Assembly: GCA_039917615.1 (NCBI GenBank)
Contig: JBDSJD010000017.1
Span: 1-64,000 of the forward strand
Direction of reading: 5' to 3'
Source of the DNA: ZC4RG30 sp039917615
GTDB taxonomy: Bacteria; Pseudomonadota; Gammaproteobacteria; Steroidobacterales; Steroidobacteraceae
Length of the DNA: 64,000 nt
The position numbers and the translations under genes are program-made. The first letter of the stretch is position 1, and the number at the start of each line of letters is the position of its first letter. The notes beneath the pieces were generated by a model. The model saw nothing but the letters and a program-made list of their open reading frames with translations. It made no database searches and was not told the origin of the DNA. This document shows, piece by piece, positions 38,826-47,870 of the stretch.

Positions 38826-40571
38826 CTACCTGCCGCGCAGGAACAGTCGATCCAGATCCGTCAGCGCCACGCGGGTGAATGTCGGTCGCCCGTGATTGCA
38901 CTGGCTGGCACGAGCGGTCTGCTCCATCTGCCGCAGCAGCGCATCCATCTCCGGCAGGCTGAGCCGACGACCCGCATGCACCGCGCCCCGGCAGGCAAGC
39001 GTGGCAAGCAGGCGATGTTCCGCGCCTTCGACGTGATGCGCGCCTTCATCGTTTGCAACCGCGAGCGCCGTCAGGCGCACCAGTGCGGCCACATCCTCGC
39101 GCGCCAGCAGTGCAGGCACGCTGCGCACTGCGATACGATCCGGTGCCAGCTGCTGGATATCGAAGCCGCAACGCGACCACTCTTCGGCATCCTCGATCAT
39201 GCGGTCAACGATTGGCGGCGGCAGCGGCACCACCACCGGCGCCAGCAACTGCTGGGCATCCGCACGTCGCGTTGCATGATCGGCTTTCATCTTCTCGTAC
39301 AGCACGCGTTCATGCCCGGCATGCATGTCGACCAGCACCAGGCCCTGCGCATCCTGCGCCAGGATGTAGATGCCGTGCAGCTGGGCGATGGCGGTACCCA
39401 GCGGTCGATCATCGCGCGCGGGCGGGGGCGTTGGCTGTTCTGACGCGCGATCGATTGCGTCGCGCACGGCCCATTGGCTTGCTGCCTGCGTGCTAAAGGC
39501 CGCGAATTCAAACGCCGTGCTGTGTCCCGGCACAAGCGGCGGTCGTGTGTCCACGGCGCTTGCCTGCAACCCGGGCCGCGTTGCAGCAAGCCGACGCTCG
39601 ATGCCGCGCTGGACGAAATCGTGCACGCTGCGCGAATCGCGGAAGCGCAGTTCCTGTTTGGCCGGGTGCGCGTTGACGTCGACTTCCTTCGGATCGATTA
39701 CCAGCGACAACACATAGGCTGGATGACGCCCGCCGAACAACACGTCCCGATAGCCGAGTTTCACGGCGCTTAGCAGCAGCCGGTCGCGCACCGCGCGGTC
39801 GTTGACGAACCAGTGCGCAAGATCCGGTTGCGCGCGCGAGAAGGTGGGCTGGCTGATCCAGCCGGAAAGTCGCAGCGAGGCTGCGGGAACGTCGATCTCC
39901 ATGCAGCCCGCCGCGAAATCGTCACCCAGCACGGTTGCCAGGCGTTCGCGTTGCGCCGCGACATCCAGGGCGGGCGCAACCCGCAGTTGCTCGCGCCCAT
40001 TGTTGACATAGCGGATACCCACATCGAATCGCGACAGCGCCAGGCGTTCCACCATGCGCAGCACATGCATGGCCTCGGTTGTCTCACTGCGCAGAAAGCG
40101 GCGCCGCGCCGGCACGTTGAAGAACAGGTCGCGCACTTCGATCACGGTGCCTTCGGTCAGCGCGGCCGGCCGAAGCGGCCCGATCTGACCGTTGTCGGCG
40201 ACTATCTCCCAGGCCTGTTCTGCACCGGCGTGGCGGGAGCATAGCTGCAGCCGTGCCACGGCGGCGATTGACGGCAGCGCCTCGCCGCGAAAACCCAGCG
40301 AACGTACTTCCACTAGGTCGTCGAGACTTGCGATCTTGCTGGTGGCATGGCGGGTGAGTGCCAGCGCCAGCTCATCGGCCGGTATGCCGCAGCCGTTGTC
40401 ACGGATGCGGATCAGGCTGATGCCACCGCGCTCCACTTCAATTTCAATTCGCGTGGCACCCGCATCCAGCGAGTTCTCGACCAATTCCTTGATGACCGAG
40501 GCCGGCCGCTCAACCACCTCGCCGGCAGCGATCTGGTCTACAAGGTGGGAAGGCAGTACGCGTATGGGCAT
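38826..40571 (-). CDS. mutL: DNA mismatch repair protein MutL
   Basis: 581 residues. N-terminal GHKL ATPase: QIAAGEVVERPASVIKELVE, NSLDAGATRIEIEVERGG, RDNGCGI, RHATSKI, GFRGEALPSIA. The C-terminal dimerisation domain carries DMHAGHERVLYE near residue 412, which corresponds to the metal-binding motif DQHA(X)2E(X)4E of endonuclease-type MutL, with Q replaced by M. ACRGAVHAG and CNHGRP are the accompanying site motifs. This points to a MutL that nicks DNA itself and does not depend on MutH. Central linker is short and Pro-rich. Confidence 0.96.
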   Translation of the reverse strand: MPIRVLPSHLVDQIAAGEVVERPASVIKELVENSLDAGATRIEIEVERGGISLIRIRDNGCGIPADELALALTRHATSKIASLDDLVEVRSLGFRGEALPSIAAVARLQLCSRHAGAEQAWEIVADNGQIGPLRPAALTEGTVIEVRDLFFNVPARRRFLRSETTEAMHVLRMVERLALSRFDVGIRYVNNGREQLRVAPALDVAAQRERLATVLGDDFAAGCMEIDVPAASLRLSGWISQPTFSRAQPDLAHWFVNDRAVRDRLLLSAVKLGYRDVLFGGRHPAYVLSLVIDPKEVDVNAHPAKQELRFRDSRSVHDFVQRGIERRLAATRPGLQASAVDTRPPLVPGHSTAFEFAAFSTQAASQWAVRDAIDRASEQPTPPPARDDRPLGTAIAQLHGIYILAQDAQGLVLVDMHAGHERVLYEKMKADHATRRADAQQLLAPVVVPLPPPIVDRMIEDAEEWSRCGFDIQQLAPDRIAVRSVPALLAREDVAALVRLTALAVANDEGAHHVEGAEHRLLATLACRGAVHAGRRLSLPEMDALLRQMEQTARASQCNHGRPTFTRVALTDLDRLFLRGR

Positions 40572-40615
40572 GACGCGCGCATCTTACCGCCTCGGGACGC
40601 TCAGGCACCGCAGGA

Positions 40616-41869
40616 TCAGGGGCCGGTGCTTCCCGCGATGATCGGCGCAATGCCCGACCGCGCGCGCTGTCGGGCAAACAGGGTTCCATCGGGAGGACTG
40701 GTGCGCAGATGCTCACGCACACCATTGAAGATGGCTTCTGCCAGGGCGGCCTGGTGCGCCGGATCACGCAGCTTCTTCTCTTCGCCGGGGTTCGTGATGT
40801 AGGCGGTCTCCACCAGCATCGAAGGAATATCCGGCAGCTTCAGCACTGCGAAACCCGCCTGCTGCACCTTGGTCTTGCGGACTGTACCGACCCGGTCCAA
40901 TTGCGACAGCATCCGCTCGGCGGCTTCCATGCTGGCTGCCTTGCTCGCTCCCTGCGATAGATCCATCAGCACTGCAGCAAGCTGATCCTCATTGTCGGCC
41001 TTGGATATTCCGCCTTTCAGGTTTTCCTGTTCGGCCAGCAGACGCGCCGCCTCGCTTGAAGCACCGCGTTCGCTCAAGACATAGACGGATGATCCGGCCA
41101 CGTCGCGGTTCTTGAACGCATCAGCATGGATCGAGACGAAGAAGTCGGCGTGTGCGCGACTCGCCAGCCCAATACGCTCGCGCAGCTCAATCTTGCGATC
41201 ATTCCTGCGCGTCAGGTAGGCGCGCATGCCAGGCTCCGCATCGATGCGTTTTGCCAGCGCCAGCGCGATGGCGAACACGACATCCTTCTCCTTGGTTCCG
41301 TTCGCACCGGAAGCGCCGGGATCATCGCCACCATGCCCCGCGTCCACCGCTACGATCACATCGCGGCCCGTGTCTTCGGGTGCATGCGCGGCACGCACAG
41401 GTGCTGGCGGCGATGCGGGTGATGATGCTGATGCTGGCGCCGGTGATGGCGCTGGCGCCGCAACAAACTGTGCAGGTACTGCGCCGATGTCGATGGTCAA
41501 TTGCGACCCATTGATGCTGACTACAGGATTGAGCGGGCGAGTGAGCTCGATGACCAGACGCAGGGTCTTGCCTGGCTGCGTGCCACTGCGCACGGCACGC
41601 ACCGGCCCCACCGCGTGAGGCAAACGCAGGCCCGAGGCCATGCGAGTGCCAGTCAGGTCGATGACGATGCGGTCCGGCTTGTCCGCGGTTTTTTCGATGG
41701 CAAAGACTTTGCGATCGGGCATCGCCGAAAGGCTGAGGACCATGCGCGCGCTATCGGTGGACGGGGCGCTGAGTTCCACCTTGCTCACCGTTGTGGCAGC
41801 CACCGCCACTGGCGCCATCGCGCACAGCGCCAAAGCCCCCCAAGCGCAACGCAATCCACGGGATTTCAT
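40616..41869 (-). CDS. amiC: N-acetylmuramoyl-L-alanine amidase with AMIN domain
   Basis: 417 residues. Signal peptide (about 1-24), N-terminal AMIN domain (about 27-125, SKVELSAPSTDSARMVLSLS), an Ala/Pro-rich linker and an Amidase_3 domain (from about 170) with zinc ligands in DAGHGGDDPGASG, IHADAF and the catalytic Glu in LVETAYITNP. It splits septal peptidoglycan in the periplasm. It has no LysM domain, unlike E. coli AmiB. Whether AmiB or AmiC is the better name cannot be settled. Located between tsaE and mutL as amiB is in E. coli. Confidence 0.93.
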   Translation of the reverse strand: MKSRGLRCAWGALALCAMAPVAVAATTVSKVELSAPSTDSARMVLSLSAMPDRKVFAIEKTADKPDRIVIDLTGTRMASGLRLPHAVGPVRAVRSGTQPGKTLRLVIELTRPLNPVVSINGSQLTIDIGAVPAQFVAAPAPSPAPASASSPASPPAPVRAAHAPEDTGRDVIVAVDAGHGGDDPGASGANGTKEKDVVFAIALALAKRIDAEPGMRAYLTRRNDRKIELRERIGLASRAHADFFVSIHADAFKNRDVAGSSVYVLSERGASSEAARLLAEQENLKGGISKADNEDQLAAVLMDLSQGASKAASMEAAERMLSQLDRVGTVRKTKVQQAGFAVLKLPDIPSMLVETAYITNPGEEKKLRDPAHQAALAEAIFNGVREHLRTSPPDGTLFARQRARSGIAPIIAGSTGP

Positions 41870-41930
41870 GAGAGTAATGTAGATCTGATTCTAATTAAAC
41901 TCAATGAAAATATGGAGATAGAACTCTTTC

Positions 41931-42425
41931 TTAAACCGGATCCCGGCTCAGGCAGTCAAGCCACTGCCGCCCGGCAGCGGATTCGGGCGAGATCCGCAGC
42001 AGCCGGCCCGCAGCTTCGACTTCGATGAACACGCGCGCATCGGGCTGCGGCAGCCGGGCGCCCTGCGCCTGCTCCGGCCATTCGATCAGCCACAGCCAGG
42101 TCTGCGAAAGGTAGTCGGCCAGACCCAGCGCCGCCAATTCTTCCGCCGAGCGCAGCCGGTAGAGATCCAGGTGCAATACGCGACCTGCCGAAGTTTCGTA
42201 TTCGGCGATCAACCCATAGGTCGGGCTGCGTACCGCACCCTGCTCGCCTAACTCACGCAGAACGCCGCGGGTCAATGTGGTCTTGCCGGTGCCGAGGTCA
42301 CCCTGTAGATACAGCACACAGGGCGCGCCTGCCGGCAGGCATTGCGCCATGCGCGCCGCCTGTTGCAGGGTGGCCGCGTCATCGGCCAGGAAGATGCTCC
42401 AGCCACTGGCAGCGGTGGACTTCAC
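41931..42425 (-). CDS. tsaE: tRNA threonylcarbamoyladenosine biosynthesis ATPase TsaE
   Basis: 164 residues. Walker A GDLGTGKTTLTRG (about 42-54), VRSPTYGLIAEYE, LHLDLYRL and LWLIEWPEQ are the TsaE signature set. It works with TsaB/TsaD in making t6A37 of tRNA. The GTG start overlaps the nnrD stop by four bases (GTGA), so translation is coupled. Confidence 0.95.
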   Translation of the reverse strand: MKSTAASGWSIFLADDAATLQQAARMAQCLPAGAPCVLYLQGDLGTGKTTLTRGVLRELGEQGAVRSPTYGLIAEYETSAGRVLHLDLYRLRSAEELAALGLADYLSQTWLWLIEWPEQAQGARLPQPDARVFIEVEAAGRLLRISPESAAGRQWLDCLSRDPV

Positions 42426-43903
42426 GGCAGCTCCGCCAGCACCGCACGTAATTCCTGCGCCACTTCCAGCGCCAGCACGCCGCGGATGCCTTGCCGCGCA
42501 CAGCGATCACCGGCGAGCGCATGCGCATGGACTGCAGCGGCGGCGGATTCGAAGGGCTTTCCGTTCTGCGCAATGATGCCCGCGATGGTACCGGCGAGCA
42601 CATCGCCCATGCCCGGCACGGCCATGCCGGGATTGCCGCGATTGCAGAGCCAAGGCACTGCGCCACTTTGCCCCACCAGAGTCGCGGCACCCTTCAGCAC
42701 TATGGTGCCGCCGCGCCGCTCGCACAGTGCAGCAAGCGCGGCCGGCCGATCCTGCTGGATTGCGAGCGTGGTAACGCCAAGCAGGCGCGCCGCCTCTCCG
42801 GGATGTGGAGTAAGCACCCAGTCTGTGCAGTACTGCAGAACACTGCCCGCCGCGATCAGGTTCAGCGCATCGGCATCCACCACCAGCTGCTGCTGCCGCT
42901 GGCGCGCAGTCAGCGCCGCAGCCAGCACATCGTGCGCCCAGTCACTGCGACCGAGGCCGGGGCCTATGACAATGACATCCGCGTCGGCGAGCAGTGCCGG
43001 TACGTCGAGGCCACTATGCACGGCACGGAACATCAATTCCGGCCGCGCCCCGATCACAGCATCCAGGTGCTCTGGCAGGCTGGCCACCGTCACAAGACCC
43101 GCGCCAACGCGCAATGCAGCTTCACCTGCCAGCCGCACAGCACCCGGCATGCCGCTCCCGCCGCCGACAATGACTACCCGCCCGAACTGGCTCTTGTGTG
43201 CTTGTCGTCGCCGCGGTGGCAACGCCATTGCGAGTGTCTGGTCATCCAGCCGGCGGATCGCCGGCTGTATCCACGGTGGGCCAACATCCAGCGCGTTGAA
43301 TTGCAGCTCACCCACATGATCAGGTCCATCGCCCAGATACAGTCCCTGTTTCATCGCGATGAAAGTCATGGTGGCAGCGGCACGCACTGCCGGCATGGCC
43401 TGGCCGTTGTCGGGGTCGAGGCCCGACGGTATGTCGAGCGCAAATACCGGGCGACCGCATTCGTTCATCGCCGCAATGGCCGCCAGCCAGTCGGTTTGCA
43501 GTGGCGCACGCGCGCCAATACCCAGCAGCGCATCGACGACCACATCGGCACTGCCGCACAGGGCCGCATTGAAGCCCTGCACCACACCACCTGCGCCGCG
43601 CAGATCTGCATACGCCTGGGCAGCCTCCCCATGCAATGCGGCCGCCTCGGTCATCAGCATGACAGTCACCGCAAGGGCATCCTGCAACGCCAGCCGTGCC
43701 AGCACCAATCCATCGCCGCCGTTGTTGCCCGGGCCCGCAATCACGACCACTTTACGAGCCGCCGGCCAGCGCTGCCGCAGGAAGGCGAACGCTGCACCCC
43801 CTGCCCGCGACATCAACGTATAGCCCGGCGTACCCGCGGCAATGGCATCTGCTTCCAGCTGCCGGATCTGCGATAGCGAATAAAGCTCATTGGGAAGCGT
43901 CAT
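42422..43903 (-). CDS. nnrD: Bifunctional NAD(P)HX epimerase/dehydratase
   Basis: 493 residues. The N-terminal YjeF_N epimerase domain (VVVIAGPGNNGGDGLVLAR, FALDIPSGLDPDNG) is followed by the ADP-dependent dehydratase domain of ribokinase fold from about residue 225 (VVIVGGGSGMPGAVRLAGEA, LTPHPGEAARLLG, GNPGMAVPGMGDVLAGTIAG in two stretches). It repairs hydrated NAD(P)H. Divergent from queG with 26 bases between the two starts, so both promoters must overlap the opposite gene or be very compact. Confidence 0.96.
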   Translation of the reverse strand: MTLPNELYSLSQIRQLEADAIAAGTPGYTLMSRAGGAAFAFLRQRWPAARKVVVIAGPGNNGGDGLVLARLALQDALAVTVMLMTEAAALHGEAAQAYADLRGAGGVVQGFNAALCGSADVVVDALLGIGARAPLQTDWLAAIAAMNECGRPVFALDIPSGLDPDNGQAMPAVRAAATMTFIAMKQGLYLGDGPDHVGELQFNALDVGPPWIQPAIRRLDDQTLAMALPPRRRQAHKSQFGRVVIVGGGSGMPGAVRLAGEAALRVGAGLVTVASLPEHLDAVIGARPELMFRAVHSGLDVPALLADADVIVIGPGLGRSDWAHDVLAAALTARQRQQQLVVDADALNLIAAGSVLQYCTDWVLTPHPGEAARLLGVTTLAIQQDRPAALAALCERRGGTIVLKGAATLVGQSGAVPWLCNRGNPGMAVPGMGDVLAGTIAGIIAQNGKPFESAAAAVHAHALAGDRCARQGIRGVLALEVAQELRAVLAELP

Positions 43904-43929
43904 GTGAGGCTTCAGTATACTGACTCACG

Positions 43930-44988
43930 ATGACCGCACTGACACGCGAGAGCTTGCTGCAACTGGCACAGGCGGAAGGCTTTGCCGATGCAGGCGTTGC
44001 CGGCGTGGACCTGCCCGAAGACGCCGCCTGGCTGCAGCAATGGCTGGATGCGGGCATGCATGGCGAGATGGGTTATATGGCGCGCCACGGCACGCTGCGC
44101 AGCCGCCCCCATGAACTCAAGCCCGGCACACTGCGCGTCATCAGCCTGCGCATGGACTACTGGCCCGAAGATGCGGCCGACGCCGCGACTGTGCTGGCGG
44201 ATCCTTCACTCGGATACATGTCGCGCTACGCCCTTGGCCGCGACTATCACAAGGTCATGCGCAATGCGCTCGCGCGCGTGGCTGTGGCCATCGCTGCGCG
44301 CATTCCCCATGATTACCGTGTATTCGTCGACTCGGGGCCGGTGCTGGAAAAAGCCCTGGCCCGCAATGCGGGTCTCGGCTGGATAGGCAAGCACACCAAT
44401 CTGATTGCCCGTGATGCGGGGTCGTATTTCTTCCTGGGCGAAATATTGACTGACCTGCCATTGCCAATAGACACACCGGCCAGTGCGCATTGCGGAACTT
44501 GTTCGGCCTGCATGCCAGCCTGCCCTACAAATGCCATCGTCGCACCGTACCAGCTCGACGCAAGGCGCTGCATTTCCTATCTGACCATCGAGCTGCGCGG
44601 CTCCATTCCGGTTGAACTGCGCGCCGCCATCGGCAATCGCATCTATGGCTGTGATGACTGTCAGCTGGTGTGCCCATGGAACAAGTTTGCGCGCACTGCA
44701 AGCGAACCTGATTTCAAGATACGGCATGGGCTTGACGCCCCGCGGCTTGTGGACCTGATTGCCTGGACGCGTGAAGATTTCGAACGCAGCTTCGAAGGCA
44801 GCGCCGTACGCCGCATTGGCTACGAGGCCTTCATCCGGAATGTGGCGGTGGCGCTGGGCAATGGCGCCGGTGACGCCGCCGCATTGCAGGCATTGCGTGA
44901 CCGCTGCAGCGATGACTCGGAACTGATCGCGGAACATGCGCGGTGGGCGCTTGACCGGCTGGCCGCAGGCCGCGGCGAGGGGATGTAG
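43930..44988 (+). CDS. queG: Epoxyqueuosine reductase QueG
   Basis: 352 residues. Cobalamin- and 4Fe-4S-dependent enzyme of the last queuosine step. Two ferredoxin-like cysteine clusters are visible (CGTCSACMPACPTNAI and CDDCQLVCPWN), plus RYALGRDYHKVMR, FVDSGPVLEKALAR and GWIGKHTNLI. A C-terminal HEAT-like region is short. Ends five bases from the convergent panC stop. Confidence 0.96.
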   Translation: MTALTRESLLQLAQAEGFADAGVAGVDLPEDAAWLQQWLDAGMHGEMGYMARHGTLRSRPHELKPGTLRVISLRMDYWPEDAADAATVLADPSLGYMSRYALGRDYHKVMRNALARVAVAIAARIPHDYRVFVDSGPVLEKALARNAGLGWIGKHTNLIARDAGSYFFLGEILTDLPLPIDTPASAHCGTCSACMPACPTNAIVAPYQLDARRCISYLTIELRGSIPVELRAAIGNRIYGCDDCQLVCPWNKFARTASEPDFKIRHGLDAPRLVDLIAWTREDFERSFEGSAVRRIGYEAFIRNVAVALGNGAGDAAALQALRDRCSDDSELIAEHARWALDRLAAGRGEGM

Positions 44989-44993
44989 TCTGA

Positions 44994-45857
44994 CTAAACC
45001 AGTACTGCGCGCAGATTGTCGATCAAACGCGCCTTGCCCAGACGGGCCGCAGTCAATATCACAAGCTCGCGCGATTTATGCGTCGGTTCGAGCAATGTCT
45101 GCGCATCGCGGATCTCGAAATAGTCCGGTTGCATGTGCGCCGCACGCAGGTCGGCCTCGCCATGGGCTGCCAACGCTGCGAAGTTCCGCTCGCCGGCTAC
45201 GATGCGGCTCGCCACCGCCTGCAGGGTTGCGTGGATGCGTGGCGCCTGCGCCCGCTCGGCTTCCGACAAATAGCGATTGCGGGAACTCAATGCCAGGCCA
45301 TCGGGCGCGCGAACGGTAGGCGCGCCCACGATCTGTACCGGCAGGTCCAGGTCCGCGGTCATCTGGCGGATGATGGCCAGCTGCTGGTAATCCTTTTCTC
45401 CGAACACAGCAAAGTCTGGCTGGACGATGCCAAACAGTTTCGCCACCACTGTGGCCACACCATCGAAATGCCCGGGGCGCACTGCGCCGCAAAGAACCAC
45501 GGACAACGACTTCACGGTGACCAGCGTGGCGCTCGGGCCCGCGGGATAGATTTCTGCCACAGCGGGCATGAACAGCAGGTCACACCCGGCGTTTGCGAGC
45601 AGGCGCTGGTCATCTTCTGGCGTGCGTGGATAGCGCTCGAAGTCCTCGCCAGGACCGAACTGCAACGGATTTACGAACACACTGGCGATCACACGGTCTG
45701 CTCGTTGCCGTGCTGCCTCGAGCAGGCTCATATGGCCCTCGTGCAGGCTGCCCATGGTGGGCACAAGGCCGATGCATGCGCCGTCAGCGCGCCACTGGCG
45801 CACTACGTCTCTCAGGGCGTCAATGCGTTCGATCGTAACCAAGGCAGCTACATCCAT
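44994..45857 (-). CDS. panC: Pantothenate synthetase
   Basis: 287 residues. Joins pantoate and beta-alanine with ATP. HIGH-type motif PTMGSLHEGHMSLL, SVFVNPLQFGPGEDFERYPR, FGEKDYQQLAIIRQM and LALSSRNRYLSEAER (KMSKS-like) are intact. ATG start with no clear ribosome site, 34 bases after panB, so likely read from the panB transcript. Confidence 0.97.
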   Translation of the reverse strand: MDVAALVTIERIDALRDVVRQWRADGACIGLVPTMGSLHEGHMSLLEAARQRADRVIASVFVNPLQFGPGEDFERYPRTPEDDQRLLANAGCDLLFMPAVAEIYPAGPSATLVTVKSLSVVLCGAVRPGHFDGVATVVAKLFGIVQPDFAVFGEKDYQQLAIIRQMTADLDLPVQIVGAPTVRAPDGLALSSRNRYLSEAERAQAPRIHATLQAVASRIVAGERNFAALAAHGEADLRAAHMQPDYFEIRDAQTLLEPTHKSRELVILTAARLGKARLIDNLRAVLV

Positions 45858-45891
45858 CCGCGCAGCGCGCTCAAGCGTTCGACCGTGATCA

Positions 45892-46722
45892 TCAGGAGAA
45901 ACAGTGTTCCGGTCCGGGATACTCGCGGCTCTTCACCGCAGCAACGTAACCCTGCAGCGCTGCCAGCGGCGAACCTGCACCCTGCATGAAGTTGCGCACG
46001 AAACGCGGCTTGCGACCGCTGGTGATGTCGAGAATGTCGTACAGCACCTGGATCTGGCCGCCGGTGTCTGGACCTGCGCCGATGCCGATCACCGGCACAT
46101 CCAGCGCCTGGGTCACGGCCTTGCCGAGCGCATTTGGAATGCATTCCAACAAGACAATGTCGGCGCCTGCTGATTGCAAATCCTTTGCGTCCTGGAGGAT
46201 GCGCTCGGCGGCATCGGCCTGACGTCCCTGCACACGAAAGCCGCCGGTCTTGTGCACCGACTGCGGCTTCAGCCCCAGATGCGCGCACACGGCGATGTCG
46301 TGCCCGGCTAGTACCTCAACAATGCGCAACTGCTCGGCGCCGCTTTCCAGCTTCACCATGCGCGCGCCGCCCTCCTGCATCAGGCGTACCGAATTGGCCA
46401 ATGCGACCTGCGGCGACGCGTAACTCATGAATGGCAGATCCGCCACCAGGAATGGCCGGTGCAGCCCGCGCGCCACGGCACGCGTGTGGTACACCACATC
46501 GTCCACTGTGACCGGCACGGTGGTGTCATGCCCCTGGATCACCATGCCGAGCGAGTCGCCCACCAAGACCACATCGACATTTGCCTCGTCGAGCAGCACC
46601 GCAAAGCTGGCGTCATAGCAGGTAAGCGCGGCGATGGGCTCACCCGCCTCGCGCATCTTGTTGAGGGTAGTCAGCGTGACCGGCGGCCGGGCCGAATCGC
46701 GCAACTGCAGCTGGGTATACAT
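45892..46722 (-). CDS. panB: 3-methyl-2-oxobutanoate hydroxymethyltransferase
   Basis: 276 residues. First step of pantoate synthesis from ketoisovalerate. TCYDASFA, DVVLVGDSLGMVIQGHDTTV, FMSYASP, VKLESGAEQ, CAHLGLKPQSV and the Asp/Glu metal and catalytic positions are conserved. Three bases separate it from the nucleoside kinase gene upstream. Operon pcnB-folK-dNK-panB-panC reads leftward. Confidence 0.97.
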   Translation of the reverse strand: MYTQLQLRDSARPPVTLTTLNKMREAGEPIAALTCYDASFAVLLDEANVDVVLVGDSLGMVIQGHDTTVPVTVDDVVYHTRAVARGLHRPFLVADLPFMSYASPQVALANSVRLMQEGGARMVKLESGAEQLRIVEVLAGHDIAVCAHLGLKPQSVHKTGGFRVQGRQADAAERILQDAKDLQSAGADIVLLECIPNALGKAVTQALDVPVIGIGAGPDTGGQIQVLYDILDITSGRKPRFVRNFMQGAGSPLAALQGYVAAVKSREYPGPEHCFS

Positions 46723-46725
46723 GCC

Positions 46726-47379
46726 TTACAACCCCGTGTGACGCAACGGATTGTAGTAGAGCCGGCCCCGCACCGTGCGCCCGATCTGCGCCAGCAGCTC
46801 TTCGAAATCAGCGTCATTGTTGACCGGGTCGATACTTGCAGCATTCACAATCAGCAACGGGCTCTGCTCGTACGCGAGAAAGTAGCGCGCATAGGCCTCG
46901 TTCAGACGGGTGAGATAGCTGCGGTCGATCAGGCTCTCGTGAGCGATGCCGCGGCGCGCAATCCGGTCCAGCAGCACATCAACCGGTGCCTGCAGATAGA
47001 GCACGAGATCAGGCTTGGGCGCATCGATCGCCAGGCGGTCGTGCACCTGGCGGTAGAGTCCGTATTCCTCGTCGTCGAGTGTCATGCGCGCAAAGAGATC
47101 GTCCTTGGCCAGCAGGTAGTCGGCGACACGCACGGCTCCGAACAAGTCCTGCTGTGCAAGCGCGGCCTGCTGCTGGGCACGCTGGAACAGGAAATACAGC
47201 TGTGCTGGGAACGCGCCCGCCCGCGGATTGCGATAGAAGCGCTCGAGAAACGGATTAGCATCGGCCTGTTCCAGCACCAGCTGCGCACCCAGCGTTGCCG
47301 CCAGCTTGCGTGCGAGACTGGTCTTGCCCACACCAATGGCGCCTTCCACCACGATGTAACGGTGCGCCGCCGCAGTCAT
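46726..47379 (-). CDS. Deoxynucleoside kinase family protein
   Basis: 217 residues. P-loop VEGAIGVGKTSLARKLA at the N-terminus, EQADANPFLERFY, FLFQRAQQQ, DYLLAKDDLFA and LVLYLQAPVDVLLDRIARRG, as in the dNK/dGK-dAK family. It would phosphorylate deoxyribonucleosides for salvage. The exact substrate is not evident. Its stop is followed three bases later by panB and its ATG overlaps the folK stop (ATGA). Presence between folK and panB is common in related bacteria. Confidence 0.9.
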   Translation of the reverse strand: MTAAAHRYIVVEGAIGVGKTSLARKLAATLGAQLVLEQADANPFLERFYRNPRAGAFPAQLYFLFQRAQQQAALAQQDLFGAVRVADYLLAKDDLFARMTLDDEEYGLYRQVHDRLAIDAPKPDLVLYLQAPVDVLLDRIARRGIAHESLIDRSYLTRLNEAYARYFLAYEQSPLLIVNAASIDPVNNDADFEELLAQIGRTVRGRLYYNPLRHTGL

Positions 47380-47870
47380 GCAGCAATTACCTCGGCGATG
47401 CCGGTGTCGGGCAGCCTACTCAGCAACACTTCCGCGCGACCCAAGCCCGGCACGCGCAGTGCCGGCGCAATGTCGACCAATGGCGCGAGCACGAAGCCAC
47501 GCTCTGCTATGCCCGGATGCGGCACTGTGAGTTCGGTGGTGTCGATGCGCTGATCGCCGAATACCAGCAAGTCCAGGTCAAGCGTGCGGGGGCCCCAACG
47601 CTCACTGCGCACCCGCCCTGCAGCAACTTCAATGCCGCGCAGTCCGGTCAGCAGGTCGAGTGCCGACAAGCTGGTGAGCAGCCCCGCGACGGCATTGATG
47701 AAATCCCCCTGCTGCACCGGCCCGAACGGCCGCGTGCGATACAGGCGCGAGCGCGCAACCAGCCTGCAGGCGGGCAGTTCTGCCAGCGAGTCGAATGCCG
47801 CCCGGACACGGGCCAGGGAATCACCCAGATTGCTGCCGATGCCTATGTAAGCGGGCATCCAGACCGTCAC
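47376..47870 (-). CDS. folK: HPPK, 2-amino-4-hydroxy-6-hydroxymethyldihydropteridine pyrophosphokinase
   Basis: 164 residues. Folate pathway enzyme. YIGIGSNLGD at the N-terminus, RLYRTRPFGPVQQGDFINAV and the ATP/metal motif RWGPRTLDLDLL are intact, with the closing VPHPGIAERGFVLAPL. Overlaps pcnB (ATGA) upstream and the kinase gene downstream, so it is translated within a tight operon. Confidence 0.97.
   Translation of the reverse strand: MTVWMPAYIGIGSNLGDSLARVRAAFDSLAELPACRLVARSRLYRTRPFGPVQQGDFINAVAGLLTSLSALDLLTGLRGIEVAAGRVRSERWGPRTLDLDLLVFGDQRIDTTELTVPHPGIAERGFVLAPLVDIAPALRVPGLGRAEVLLSRLPDTGIAEVIAA

Noticed and set aside
42491..43876. Open frame of 461 codons on the plus strand inside nnrD
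   Set aside because: Antisense shadow of a conserved bifunctional enzyme; composition is not protein-like.
46459..47553. Open frame of 364 codons on the plus strand
   Set aside because: Antisense to panB, the nucleoside kinase and folK, all intact and conserved.
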